In this document: positions 44,282-52,440 of the stretch, one piece after another
Layout: each line of letters begins with the position of its first letter
How positions within the stretch are numbered: the stretch's first letter is position 1
Assembly: GCF_025770765.1 (NCBI RefSeq)
Contig: NZ_JANZKY010000023.1
Span: 1 to 52,440 of the forward strand
DNA: 52,440 bases
Reading direction: 5' to 3'
Source of the DNA: Propionivibrio soli
GTDB taxonomy: Bacteria > Pseudomonadota > Gammaproteobacteria > Burkholderiales > Rhodocyclaceae
Position numbers and translations under genes: made by a program
Notes under the pieces: model-generated
The model's input: only the letters and a program-made list of their open reading frames with translations
What the model was told of the DNA's origin: nothing
Database searches by the model: none

Positions 44282-45028
44282 CTATCGATGCGCCAAATGG
44301 GAACCAAAAAAGCGCGCTATTCGTTCTCGCGCGTCCTTCTCGTCGGCGCCCCTAAAGCCATGCTTTGCCCCGCGGTAGATCCTCAGCTCGACTGAAGGGG
44401 CGCGAGTCTTTACGAACGACTTCGCGGCATAAGCCTCGTCAACCGGAACGACGTTGTCGGCATCCCCATGGAGTATGAGTGTCGGGGGGAGGTGGGCTAG
44501 GCGATCTTTCATCTGCGTCGGAATTCCGCCATAGGCAGCGACAAGCGCGGCGACCTTGCTGTTCGTTCCTGCAACGGCGATTGCAAGAAAGCCTCCCTGA
44601 GAGAAGCCCAGCAAACCGATTTGGCGAGCCGTGACACCCTCGTGGCTCATCAGATAATTTATGACCTCGCCCACGGAGTCCACCCACGGACCGAAGCGCT
44701 CTGCATAGTAAGCCTGCTTCGCCTCCCCCTTTGCTTTAGTCATTACCTTGAGATCCTTCGCGCTGTAATAAAGTACGGCGCAGACTTCATTGCCCTGTGC
44801 AACGAGAGTTGACGCATAGGATTCATAGGCTGATTGAAAAGCCACAAACCCGGATTGCCCGTGTAGAAGAAGGACAAGAGGCCGCTTCGCTGAACTCGCC
44901 TCGCCATAACAACGAACCGACACGGGGCCCTGGCGTCCACTAATCTCCAATACCTTCACGTTTATTGCTGCGGCCGCCGCCGTACCGGAAAGGCAGAGCA
45001 ATAACGAAAAAATCAGTGCTATACGCAT
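44282..45028 (-). CDS. Secreted dienelactone-hydrolase-like alpha/beta hydrolase
   Basis: A 248-residue enzyme with a signal peptide (MRIALIFSLLLCLSGTAAAA). The hydrolase core has the oxyanion region LLLHGQSGF, nucleophile S143 in GFSQGG (Ser, where classical dienelactone hydrolase has Cys), acid in HGDADNVVP and H223 in GAKHGFRG. It is therefore a periplasmic esterase-like enzyme of unknown substrate. It diverges from the SRAP gene at 45291. Confidence 0.9.
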   Translation of the reverse strand: MRIALIFSLLLCLSGTAAAAAINVKVLEISGRQGPVSVRCYGEASSAKRPLVLLLHGQSGFVAFQSAYESYASTLVAQGNEVCAVLYYSAKDLKVMTKAKGEAKQAYYAERFGPWVDSVGEVINYLMSHEGVTARQIGLLGFSQGGFLAIAVAGTNSKVAALVAAYGGIPTQMKDRLAHLPPTLILHGDADNVVPVDEAYAAKSFVKTRAPSVELRIYRGAKHGFRGADEKDARERIARFFGSHLAHR

Positions 45029-45101
45029 GAAGAAACCACGAAAAAGAAACCGTCGGATTCTGGCGTGAAGCCATTTGGATTACAACAGGCGACTAATGGA
45101 T

Positions 45102-45121
45102 TTGGCATGCCGCCATGCCAA
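45102..45121. promoter_or_regulatory. Perfect 8-bp inverted repeat between divergent genes
   Basis: TTGGCATG-ccgc-CATGCCAA lies in the 262-base gap between the hydrolase (minus) and SRAP (plus) genes. Its symmetry and place fit a repressor operator. No repressor gene is adjacent. Confidence 0.35.
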
Positions 45122-45290
45122 TGTTTTGGCCGGGGTGGAGGCTTTGTCGCAAAGTCGCGGTCAAGGCGTGGTCGGAGTCCCTCTTGCACGCACGAAAATT
45201 GCCGCATCTCTCCATCCTACCTGCATCGACTGATGATTCGCGGTTCCTTCGTGGATCGTGTTTCCGGCGTCTCCTGAAGAGGAAGAGGTA

Positions 45291-45926
45291 ATGTGTTCAA
45301 GCTACCAGCCTACCGTACGCACGGCGTTAGCGCCCTACGGTCGGCCGTTGCCGGCCTTCGCGTATGCGTTCGACTGCGGCCCGGGGGAGGTGGCGCCCTT
45401 TCTGGCCAACGAGCGGCCCGACGAGTGGCTGCCGGGCGAGTTCGGCTTTGTCGTACACGCGCCGACACCCGGCCCGGACTGGCGTGCTTACAACGCGCCT
45501 GCGGAAACCGCGGCGTCCGCGCCCCGTTACCGTGCCCCGTGGCGACACCGCCAACTGGCCATCATTCCGGTACAAGCCTTCTTTGCCCGGCGCTACAACA
45601 GCAACGGCACCCAGTACGCCCGCTGGCGCATCGCCCGGCAGGATGGCCGTCCCTTCGGCTTGGCGGGCATGTGGGATCGGCATGTCGACGGTGACGTATC
45701 GCGCTGGTCCTTCTCGCTGCTGACCGTCAACGCCGACCACCATCCCTTGATGTCACGCTTTTGTCCCCCGGGTGAAGAAAAACGCAGCGTCGTAGTCCTC
45801 GCCGACGAAGAATGGAACGCCTGGTTGAGCGCGCAGTACGAGGCTGACCTATGGAGTTTCCTGCGCCTATTCGATCCCGATGTGATGCAGGTGCAGGCCG
45901 ATCCAGGGATGGCCTCCGCCAAGTGA
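45291..45926 (+). CDS. Divergent SRAP (YedK/HMCES-type) protein
   Basis: A 211-residue protein from ATG 45291 (MCSSY), after GAGGAAGAGG. SRAP proteins crosslink to abasic sites in single-stranded DNA through Cys2, which is present. N68 in YNAPAET matches the conserved Asn. The motif usually written as FYEW or IYEP reads QAFFARRY here, so the catalytic Glu is missing. The C-terminal motif ADHHPLMSRFCPPGEEKRSVVVL keeps one His but has Cys where a second His is common. It may bind DNA without normal crosslink reversal. Confidence 0.85.
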   Translation: MCSSYQPTVRTALAPYGRPLPAFAYAFDCGPGEVAPFLANERPDEWLPGEFGFVVHAPTPGPDWRAYNAPAETAASAPRYRAPWRHRQLAIIPVQAFFARRYNSNGTQYARWRIARQDGRPFGLAGMWDRHVDGDVSRWSFSLLTVNADHHPLMSRFCPPGEEKRSVVVLADEEWNAWLSAQYEADLWSFLRLFDPDVMQVQADPGMASAK

Positions 45927-46016
45927 GATCGACCGCAACACCTGAACTCCCCTCCCAGGGGCAAGTCTAACAGGCATAATCTGCGTTCAAGCGGACGGGT
46001 AAGGTGGAGGACCTAA

Positions 46017-47156
46017 ATGGCCGAACGACTCGCCGATTTCATCGGGCACAACATCGAACCCATCGTAGCGCAATGGGAAGCCTTTGCCCGCATCCAGTTG
46101 CCGGCGGCGGCGAAGATGGGGACGCTCACGCTGCGCGACCATGCCGAGGAGATTCTCCAAGCCATCGCCAAGGACCTGCGCGAGCCGCAGAGTCGCGAAC
46201 AGCAGTCACAGAAGTCCAAGGGCCTCGCGCCTATGGTTGGGAATGCCCCCGAGACGGCCGCGCAGACGCACGCCCTCTTGAGAGCCCACAGCGGCTTCGA
46301 CGTGCGGCAACTGGCGGCGGAATACCGGGCACTGCGGGCAAGCGTCCTGCGCTTGTGGATGGACGACTGTGGCGCCAATGTACCCCATCTCGACGACGTG
46401 ATTCGGTTCAACGAGGCCATTGACCAAGCCTTGGCTGAATCGCTCGACTTCTTTACCGTGCGCGTCGAGCAGTCGAGAAACCTCTTTCTCGGCATGTTGG
46501 GTCACGACCTGCGCAGTCCCCTGCAGAGCATTCAAATGACGGCAACGTATTTGGGCGCACTCAACGTGGGGGAGGAGATATCGGCAGCGGCCAAACGCCT
46601 CATCGGCAGCGGTGCGCGCATGCACGCACTCCTGGACGACCTGCTCGACTTCAACCGCGCGCAACTCGGACTTGGGATTTCCGTAACGCCAACCCCGGTG
46701 GATCTCGCCAGCCTGTGCGCTGACGAAGTGAACGAACTCTGTTCGGCCTACCCCGGCCAGACGATTGAGTTGCAGGTGACGGGCGATGTTCGGGGCACGT
46801 GGGACGGACGGCGCCTGCGCCAACTCCTGAGCAACCTCGTGATCAATGCCGTGAAGTATGGAGACCCCGGCACCCCCGTGCACGTGCGCCTGATCGGTGA
46901 AGGGAATCCGATCCGGATCGAGGTCAGCAACACGGGCGAGGCCATCGATTCAGACGTGTTGGAGAGCCTCTTTGAACCGCTCCGGCGCGGTGTGCACGAC
47001 GGCAGCGACCGGAGTAGCCTGGGCCTGGGGCTTTATATCGCCCGCGAGATCAGCAAAGCGCACGGGGGCGACGTTGAGGCGCATTCGGATCATGGGGAAA
47101 CCGTGTTCCGGGTGCGTCTGCCGCGGCTGCTCACGCTTCCAGAAGGGCAGGAGTAG
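46017..47156 (+). CDS. Soluble sensor histidine kinase with RsbRD-like N-terminus
   Basis: A 379-residue kinase with no membrane segment. Residues 1-140 resemble the RsbRD/RsbR N-terminal domain (LADFIGHNIEPIVAQWEAFA, DHAEEILQAIAKDL). The HisKA dimerisation domain has the phosphoacceptor H163 in LGHDLRSPLQ. The HATPase has the N-box LSNLVINAVKYG and G-box SSLGLGLYIAREI. No response regulator is adjacent, so the partner lies elsewhere. ATG 46017 follows GGTGGAGG. It probably senses a cytoplasmic signal. Confidence 0.92.
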   Translation: MAERLADFIGHNIEPIVAQWEAFARIQLPAAAKMGTLTLRDHAEEILQAIAKDLREPQSREQQSQKSKGLAPMVGNAPETAAQTHALLRAHSGFDVRQLAAEYRALRASVLRLWMDDCGANVPHLDDVIRFNEAIDQALAESLDFFTVRVEQSRNLFLGMLGHDLRSPLQSIQMTATYLGALNVGEEISAAAKRLIGSGARMHALLDDLLDFNRAQLGLGISVTPTPVDLASLCADEVNELCSAYPGQTIELQVTGDVRGTWDGRRLRQLLSNLVINAVKYGDPGTPVHVRLIGEGNPIRIEVSNTGEAIDSDVLESLFEPLRRGVHDGSDRSSLGLGLYIAREISKAHGGDVEAHSDHGETVFRVRLPRLLTLPEGQE

Positions 47157-47223
47157 ATGAGTGTTCGGCCACTGCCGACGTTCGACTCGCCCGTGAGAGT
47201 GATTGGTTTAGGTAACGAAGCAG

Positions 47224-47241
47224 ACTGACTCCAAAGTCAGT
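47224..47241. terminator. 7-bp hairpin between convergent kinase and hflX genes
   Basis: ACTGACT-CCAA-AGTCAGT is a perfect stem, 67 bases after the kinase stop and 81 bases before the convergent hflX stop. No T-run follows. It may be a bidirectional terminator stem. The loop also resembles a tRNA anticodon arm (CTCCAAA), but no full tRNA can be built. Confidence 0.35.
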
Positions 47242-47321
47242 GGCGATTCACGCCGCCTATTGTTCATCGTCGGCGTTGTCCGTACGCGGTAATTTGGCAG
47301 GAGCCAGGCCTTGAGTGATCG

Positions 47322-48668
47322 TCATGACGCTTGCGAAAACCGCCGGCGCAGGCTTTCCAGCAGGTCGTGGTCGCCACGGACACGAAAAATCGCACCCCCA
47401 ACATCGGCTTTTTCCTCCAATACTTCACAGCTTGCGTAGAGTTCTCCCCGCAGCTGTTGCGCTGACCACGGGAGAAGAAGTTCGATTTCGACGAGATCTC
47501 TCTGGAAAAAGCGAACAATCATCTGGCGTAGCCGCACGACATCATCCGGACGGCGAGCGCTCATCACCATACAATCCGGGTACCGTTCTCTGAGCATTAC
47601 TTCGCGTTCAACTTGCGCAGCACGGTTGCCGAGGCAATCGATCTTGTTGAAAACAAGAAGGCGTGGCACCGCGGTGGCGCCAATTTCATCAAGTACGTTG
47701 TCAGTCACTCCAAGTTGACGTTCAAACCCGGCATCGCTGGCATCCACCACGTGAAGTAACAGCGATGCATCCAGTGCTTCTTCCAGCGTTGATTTGAAGG
47801 ATGCCACTAGGTCGTGCGGTAGGTTCTTGATGAAGCCGACGGTATCGCTGACGAGTACCCGAGGAACGCTCTCCGGTTGAAGCGTGCGCACCGTCGTATC
47901 GAGCGTGGCAAACAGCTTGTTAGCAACCAGGACTTCGCTTCCTGTGAGCGCGCGCATGAGTGTGGACTTGCCGGCGTTCGTATACCCAACGAGCGCGGTG
48001 CACGCCAATCCTTGGCGCTCTTGTCGCCGTGAGCGCTGTATCTTCCGCTCGGCATCCATCGCGATGATCTCCTGCTGGAGTTCGGCAATCCGGTCACGAA
48101 TCTTGCGGCGGTCCAACTCGGTATGCGATTCACCGGCTCCACGTCCGCCCATGCCGCTACGTTGCCGTCCTTGCGGCCCCGCAAGCTTCGCCGCTTCGCG
48201 CAAGCGCGGCGCCATGTAGCCGAGGCGGGCAATTTCTACCTGAGCTCTTGCGGCTCGGGATCTGGCGTTCCGATGGAAAATCTCAAGGATGACCATCGTG
48301 CGATCCATCACCTCGCAGCCAATCTCATTCTCGAGGTTTCTGGCCTGTGACGGCGAAATCTCGTGGTCCACAAGGATCGCGTCGATGACTACATTCCCGC
48401 CATGCGCCTCCTCCAATAGGGCGTCATCGGTCCCCGTTTCGTTGTTCACGAAACGGCGTATTTCCTCGCGCTTGCCGGCGCCCATGTAGGCTGTCGTATC
48501 GAACCCCGGGCGCTTCTGCGTGAAGGTATGAACCACTTTGAACCCCAGTGTTTTCGCCAGGTCGCGTAATTCAGCGAGCGATGCTTCGAACTCAGTGTCG
48601 TTCACACTCGGCCGTTGAACGGCAGCAACCACGGCGTATTTGAGGGCTTCGTTAGCGTCCGTCTGCAT
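47322..48668 (-). CDS. hflX: GTPase HflX
   Basis: Ribosome-associated GTPase, 448 residues from ATG 48668 (TTG 48704 is the alternative). The N-terminal HflX domain has VHTFTQKRPGFDTTAYMGAGK and DAILVDHEISPSQARNLE. A Gly-rich linker (GMGGRGAGESHTELDRRKIRDRI) leads to the G domain: G1 GYTNAGKST, G3 DTVGF and G4 NKID. HflX splits stalled 70S ribosomes under stress. It is not next to hfq as in many bacteria and stands alone, convergent with the histidine kinase gene. Confidence 0.95.
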   Translation of the reverse strand: MQTDANEALKYAVVAAVQRPSVNDTEFEASLAELRDLAKTLGFKVVHTFTQKRPGFDTTAYMGAGKREEIRRFVNNETGTDDALLEEAHGGNVVIDAILVDHEISPSQARNLENEIGCEVMDRTMVILEIFHRNARSRAARAQVEIARLGYMAPRLREAAKLAGPQGRQRSGMGGRGAGESHTELDRRKIRDRIAELQQEIIAMDAERKIQRSRRQERQGLACTALVGYTNAGKSTLMRALTGSEVLVANKLFATLDTTVRTLQPESVPRVLVSDTVGFIKNLPHDLVASFKSTLEEALDASLLLHVVDASDAGFERQLGVTDNVLDEIGATAVPRLLVFNKIDCLGNRAAQVEREVMLRERYPDCMVMSARRPDDVVRLRQMIVRFFQRDLVEIELLLPWSAQQLRGELYASCEVLEEKADVGGAIFRVRGDHDLLESLRRRFSQAS

Positions 48669-48704
48669 TCGGGGAAAGCTTTCTTTGAGGGAGAGGTTTA
48701 GCAA

Positions 48705-49392
48705 TGGTAACCGCCAACTCCGCTTTCGCCCGCTTTAAGCGAATGGCGGTCCGGCGTGTTGGCAGGCGAGTGTACTGGATTGGATGCCGCTGATTCATTT
48801 TCATTTTTGGGTCACGTTTCCCGTCGTGCCGCCAATCCTGAAAATGTGGCGGTTTCCAGCTGCACGAGTGGTGACGCCTTTGTGATTGCGCAAAAGCGGT
48901 CGGGAAAATCAGACTTTCGGCATCTGGAAAATCGCAGCCAAGCTTCATCGGACGCCGCATCGTCGCCTGCAAAAAAATCGGGGGCGATATATTTGAGCCG
49001 ACAACTTGGCACTCAGCCTTGCGTGAAACTCAACATAAAGCCGAGAAGCTCTCCGTCATTGCGGCTCCGTACGAAGTGATGGTGGCGATCGGTCGTCAGG
49101 AACGGTGGCTCCACTCGGTCACCGTCCATAGATTTCTTAGACAGCGTCTGACAGTTTAGGGTGGGGAGCCGGACTACGCTGTTAATGAAAGCGGCCATTG
49201 ATTACCGCCGGCGGTTGAGCGGCAGTTAACCGGCTCACAGCCGCCCGATTGTCGCCTTCGCCCGAACGTCTGTTTTGGCCGAGTTGTTCACCTAGGCCAT
49301 CTTGCAAATTTCGGACTACTGAGGACCTACGAGAATACGATACGCCCACGACTGCAGCGTATCGTATTCTCAACGTCCGATTCAAACTCCAA
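48705..49392. other. Intergenic stretch without a recognised gene
   Basis: About 690 bases. Open frames on both strands (for example 48756-49079 plus, 48652-48972 minus) overlap and show no family or ribosome-site support. The only clear feature is the long inverted repeat at 49331-49371. Confidence 0.4.
49331..49371. repeat. Perfect 15-bp inverted repeat downstream of an SDR gene
   Basis: Arms GAGAATACGATACGC (49331-49345) and GCGTATCGTATTCTC (49357-49371) with an 11-base loop, 22 bases after the minus-strand SDR stop. No T-run follows on either strand, so it is an atypical terminator, an operator or an insertion-related repeat. Confidence 0.7.
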
Positions 49393-50139
49393 CTAATTTC
49401 GGTTGAACCATTCAATCGCATCTGCGCCGGCGGGAAGGCGGAATGCCGTCGGAGCGTCTTGCACGGCTTGCCAAACCACTTCGGCCACATCAACCGCACG
49501 CGTCACCGGACCGTCGTAGTTCTGAAATCCCGAAAGCATCGCGTTCATTGCCGCGGCGTAGTCATTGGGAAATGCCTGCGCGACTCGCTCATGCGCGTTG
49601 CTGGCAAATGCGGTTTCCGGTGCCATGCCAGGCAGGACGACGCCGACCTTGATGTTGAATTCCTCGAGTTCCAGCGCCAGTGACTTTGTGAATGAGACGA
49701 TCGCCGCCTTGCTGGCTGTGTAGACCGAAAGCAAGGGCAGGGTTTTTAACGTGACCGATGACGCGATGTTAACGATGATGCCTGCTTTGCGTGTCCGAAA
49801 CTGCGGCAGGAATGCCTGCGTGACGGCCATCGTGCCGAAGGTATTCGTCTCAAAAACATCCCGTACGGCATCCATCGACAGGCTCTCAAACGGTCCAAGC
49901 ATGCCAACCCCAGCGTTGTTTACCAGGACATCGATCGGCCCCGCCTCCTCGACCGTACGACGAATGCTTTCCGCATCAGTGACGTCCAGTCTCAAGAGAC
50001 GCAAGTGCTCGGACTGCGGCAAAACCCCGTCTCGAGGCGTTCGCATCGTGGCAACGACTTTCCAGTTTCGGTCCAAAAAGTACTTGGCCATTTCCAGACC
50101 GAATCCGGAAGAGCAGCCTGTGATGAGTATGGTTTTCAT
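49393..50139 (-). CDS. Classical SDR-family oxidoreductase
   Basis: A 248-residue short-chain dehydrogenase from ATG 50139 with GAAAGGA upstream. It has the cofactor motif TGCSSGFG (8-15), VLVNNAGVGM, and the catalytic set S127, Y140 and K144 (SVYTASKAA). The end NIASSVTLKTLPLLSVY fits classical SDRs acting on sugars, steroids or acyl groups. The substrate is unknown. It is divergent from an AraC regulator that probably controls it. Confidence 0.92.
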   Translation of the reverse strand: MKTILITGCSSGFGLEMAKYFLDRNWKVVATMRTPRDGVLPQSEHLRLLRLDVTDAESIRRTVEEAGPIDVLVNNAGVGMLGPFESLSMDAVRDVFETNTFGTMAVTQAFLPQFRTRKAGIIVNIASSVTLKTLPLLSVYTASKAAIVSFTKSLALELEEFNIKVGVVLPGMAPETAFASNAHERVAQAFPNDYAAAMNAMLSGFQNYDGPVTRAVDVAEVVWQAVQDAPTAFRLPAGADAIEWFNRN

Positions 50140-50234
50140 GTTGATCCTTTCATTGCGAGAGAGACACAACGATAGTCGGCACTAAACAAACCATCCACAA
50201 TCAAACGTCCATAATTTATTGGCAGAAGTCCGGA

Positions 50235-51140
50235 ATGGTTGAGCCTCTGACGTCCGTTGTTGCGCATCTTCAGCCGAAGATGGCGTACTCAAAAATTGTG
50301 ACCGGTGCCGGACGCTGGGGCGTGCGCGGTGAATTCGACGATGCGCCTTTGTGCTGTTGCGTGGTTCTGGAAGGGAAAATGCACTACGAAGTCGATGGAT
50401 CGACGCTGGTCGTGGAAGCGGGGGACTTCGTCCTGATTCCGTCGGTGTCAAAATTCTCGGCCTTCAGTTTCGACCCTCCCGGCGAAGACGAATGGCAGTC
50501 GGCACCCGCCAAACTTGCGAACGGAGAGCATCGCAATGGCGTGGTCGAGGCCGAGGCCGATGTGAGAACGCTGGTCGGCTTTTGCCACCTGACATCGCCA
50601 GACGCCACGTTGCTTTTGACGCTGCTACCGAAGCTTGTTCATATTCGCGGTGATGTTCGCCTGTCTGCACTGGTCCAACTCGTCATCGATGAGTCACGCT
50701 CACAACGACCCGGCCGGGATGTGGTACTGGAACGTCTATTGGAGGTCTTGCTCATTGAAGCGCTACGTTCCTCTAGCAATGCCGTGACATCGCCGGGCCT
50801 GTTGCGTGGGCTCGCCGATATCCGCCTGGCGAACGCAATCCGGCGCATCCATGAAAACCCCGAAATACCGTGGACAGTCGCGCTTTTGGCAAAGGAATCG
50901 GCGCTGTCCCGGTCCGTTTTTTTCGAGCGATTCAGGGCCGCTGTGGGCGTCACACCGATGGACTACCTGCTGTCGTGGCGGATGGCCTTGGCAAGGAATT
51001 TTCTCGAACGAAAGAAAGCAATCACAGAAGTAGCGGCGCTCATCGGATACAGTTCATCAAGCACTTTTAGCGTTGCCTTCGCCCGCCACACGGGTATGCC
51101 GCCTGGCCAGTATTCCAAATCGCGGCAAATGCAAGAGTAG
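50235..51140 (+). CDS. AraC-family regulator (cupin-type sensor)
   Basis: A 301-residue regulator. The N-terminal cupin (AraC_binding_2/Cupin_6-like) reads GRWGVRGEFDDAPLCCCVVLEG and VEAGDFVLIPSVSKF. The C-terminal AraC domain has two helix-turn-helix units (VALLAKESALSRSVFFERFRA, ITEVAALIGYSSSSTFSVAF) and the tail HTGMPPGQYSKSR. It diverges from the SDR gene, with a 95-base shared gap, and most likely regulates that gene. Confidence 0.92.
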   Translation: MVEPLTSVVAHLQPKMAYSKIVTGAGRWGVRGEFDDAPLCCCVVLEGKMHYEVDGSTLVVEAGDFVLIPSVSKFSAFSFDPPGEDEWQSAPAKLANGEHRNGVVEAEADVRTLVGFCHLTSPDATLLLTLLPKLVHIRGDVRLSALVQLVIDESRSQRPGRDVVLERLLEVLLIEALRSSSNAVTSPGLLRGLADIRLANAIRRIHENPEIPWTVALLAKESALSRSVFFERFRAAVGVTPMDYLLSWRMALARNFLERKKAITEVAALIGYSSSSTFSVAFARHTGMPPGQYSKSRQMQE

Positions 51141-51626
51141 CGAATACCTTCAGTGTGTCTGCAACAGCATGAATTCTTCCCTCACGGACACTTTCGCAGC
51201 CAGTACTGTCCATTCGCTGTTTCTGGAAACCGGCCCCTGAGTGCCTGTTCCGATCTGGATACTGGTATAGGGGATAGGTGAGCAACTCGGCCGAGCCGCC
51301 TCCCCATCTCGCAGGGCTGAATTAGGTCGCAAAGCAGAAGGTCAATACTGTCTAGGAAAGTCGGAGCGATTCATCGGGCCTGAGCGGTGGCTTCGCAGAA
51401 TCAGCCGCGTTTGGCATAGGGGAACAGGAGATCTTTGCCACACAGATTGCGGTCTTCGACAGTCGTCAGAGTTAGATCGGCAGATAGCTGGCACATAGCC
51501 TGCCTGAATTTGGACAGAGGCCGAACGTCGGCAAAGGCCGACATGCCGAAATAGATCACCAACATCTTTCAGAGCGAAGCCAACCACCGAATCATCCTTG
51601 TGGGCCGGAGTCCCGACCGGTGATGG
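51141..51626. other. Intergenic stretch without a recognised gene
   Basis: About 486 bases after the AraC gene. A palindromic-like motif GCCGA-ACG-TCGGC appears near 51522. Short frames show no support. The convergent gene ends at 51627. Confidence 0.35.
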
Positions 51627-52187
51627 TCAGCGCCAGGCGGCCTCGTGCTTGGTTCCGACGTAAGTAACGTCAGGGAACCGCAAATGGTGCATGAGTTCGC
51701 GCAGAATCAGAACCCGCGCCGCGAATTCACCGTCCGTGGGAATCTTCGCATAGGAAATCGGTTGCCCTTCAGCCGCCGCCACCAGGCGACCAAAAACACC
51801 TTCCACGGCCGCGATATTCAAAGATACCGTACCGCCAATCTCCTTGAGTCCAGCCTGAACCGCGATCTCCCCGATGGCGGTGTCGGTTGTGAAGAGCCGA
51901 AAGTGCTTCCCGCCTACCTTATAAGCGGTGGCGATTTCGTCTTCAACCTGTTGAATCGCCCTCTCCAACGCAAGCGGCGTGGGTAGCCGGTCATTGAAGT
52001 ATTCCTGCGCAATTCCCGAGGTGCCAAGCGAAAGCACAAGAACCTCATCCTGATCGATCGTGTCGCCGAAAGCGATGGCCGTTTGTTCTTCGCCCAAGTG
52101 TAAGACGGCGATGGCCCCCTCCGAGACATGATTCCGGATGAAAGAAGTGCTTTGCAGAATGTGGCTCGTGATGGCTGAGTGGTTCAT
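51627..52187 (-). CDS. Conserved hypothetical protein (186 residues)
   Basis: A soluble protein with no signal peptide. It contains IAVLHLGEEQTAIAFGDTI, VLVLSLGTSGIAQEYFNDRLPTPLALERAI, and an N-terminal Ser/Ile-rich segment. I do not recognise the family. It lies 73 bases downstream of an F420-dependent NADP reductase-like gene on the same strand, which suggests a shared operon. The start is ATG 52187; no strong ribosome site is visible. Confidence 0.65.
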   Translation of the reverse strand: MNHSAITSHILQSTSFIRNHVSEGAIAVLHLGEEQTAIAFGDTIDQDEVLVLSLGTSGIAQEYFNDRLPTPLALERAIQQVEDEIATAYKVGGKHFRLFTTDTAIGEIAVQAGLKEIGGTVSLNIAAVEGVFGRLVAAAEGQPISYAKIPTDGEFAARVLILRELMHHLRFPDVTYVGTKHEAAWR

Positions 52188-52260
52188 CTTTGGCTCAAGG
52201 ACACCGCGGCAGCTCCACCGGTTAGTTGAAACCGGGGAGAGCCGTCGGCGAATGGCTGTT

Positions 52261-52440
52261 TCAGGACTTCCGCATCCACGTGGGGGCGATGGCTGTGCCG
52301 AGGCCGGCGCCGTAGCCGAAATAGATGTTCAGCCCAGCCAGCGGCTCAAGATAGCGGGCGTTCTTCAAGCCTCCGGCATCAACCGGCGAAAACCCCAGGC
52401 TTGAGGCCAATTCCGTCGCGATGCGTTTGGCGCGGGCACT
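52261..52440 (-). CDS. F420-dependent NADP reductase-like protein (C-terminal 59 residues; runs off window)
   Basis: The frame is open from the window edge to a TGA at 52261. The visible end reads SARAKRIATELASSLGFSP, VDAGGLKNARYLEPLAGLNI, YFGYGAGLGTAIAPTWMRKS. This matches the C-terminal helices of NADP-binding F420-dependent reductase-like oxidoreductases. The Rossmann part lies beyond the window. Whether F420 or another deazaflavin/flavin is used cannot be told from this fragment. Confidence 0.8.
   Translation of the reverse strand, partial: SARAKRIATELASSLGFSPVDAGGLKNARYLEPLAGLNIYFGYGAGLGTAIAPTWMRKS

Noticed and set aside
48652-48972. 106-codon minus-strand frame upstream of hflX
   Set aside because: Overlaps the hflX start and an opposite frame; basic, low-information sequence with no family.

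Overview
The window looks like a chromosomal segment of a GC-rich betaproteobacterium (Burkholderiales or Rhodocyclales type). The evidence is a type VI secretion (T6SS) cluster with a 911-residue ClpV, Bug/TctC periplasmic binding proteins beside a tripartite tricarboxylate transporter, many LysR regulators, and a Sbp-CysT-CysW sulfate porter. No rRNA, intact tRNA or CRISPR array is visible. The species cannot be named from sequence alone.

Region 1 (1-9.9 kb) is the end of a T6SS locus: a 5'-truncated vgrG, a translationally coupled candidate effector and signal-peptide immunity pair, clpV/tssH, an unknown membrane protein, a PAAR tip protein and tssA. The sheath, tube and baseplate genes are absent and are presumably upstream. 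Region 2 (10.0-15.8 kb) is metabolic: an operon of acetoacetate-decarboxylase-like, DUF2000 and AraC genes, a mandelate-racemase-type enolase-superfamily enzyme, and an OsmC-YcaO fusion. Region 3 (15.8-23 kb) looks accessory: a gene joining a PD-(D/E)xK (Mrr-like) nuclease to an nSTAND-type NTPase, an OLD-family ATPase/TOPRIM nuclease, a decayed pyruvate:ferredoxin oxidoreductase beta-subunit tail, an RBBP9-type hydrolase, DUF2325, and a small protein resembling the RNA polymerase alpha C-terminal domain.

Region 4 (23-26.6 kb) holds sbp-cysT-cysW without cysA, then tag. Region 5 (27-38.4 kb) is a carboxylate uptake and catabolism island: two Bug binding proteins, TctB, TctA, an SMP-30 lactonase, a D-2-hydroxyacid dehydrogenase, an RraA/HMG-aldolase-like protein, two LysR regulators, a PcaD-like enol-lactonase and an SDR protein lacking its catalytic Tyr/Lys. 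Imported carboxylate is probably oxidised, hydrolysed and cleaved by these enzymes, but the substrate is not readable.

Region 6 (38.4-44.2 kb) is the most unusual. It has a LuxR-type regulator, then a lipoprotein / coiled-coil / lysozyme-like gene trio. Next is a small secreted protein whose tail appears cut off. After it comes a small membrane-protein gene packaged like an integron gene cassette, followed by a PIN-domain protein. Region 7 (44.2-52.4 kb) is mixed: a secreted alpha/beta hydrolase, a divergent SRAP (YedK/HMCES) protein, a soluble histidine kinase, hflX, an SDR with a divergent AraC regulator, an unknown 186-residue protein, and the tail of an F420-dependent NADP reductase-like gene.

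The best leads are the T6SS effector/immunity pair, the two-gene putative defence island, the cassette with its attC-like palindrome, and the envelope trio. All function calls come from motif reading. No database search was run.
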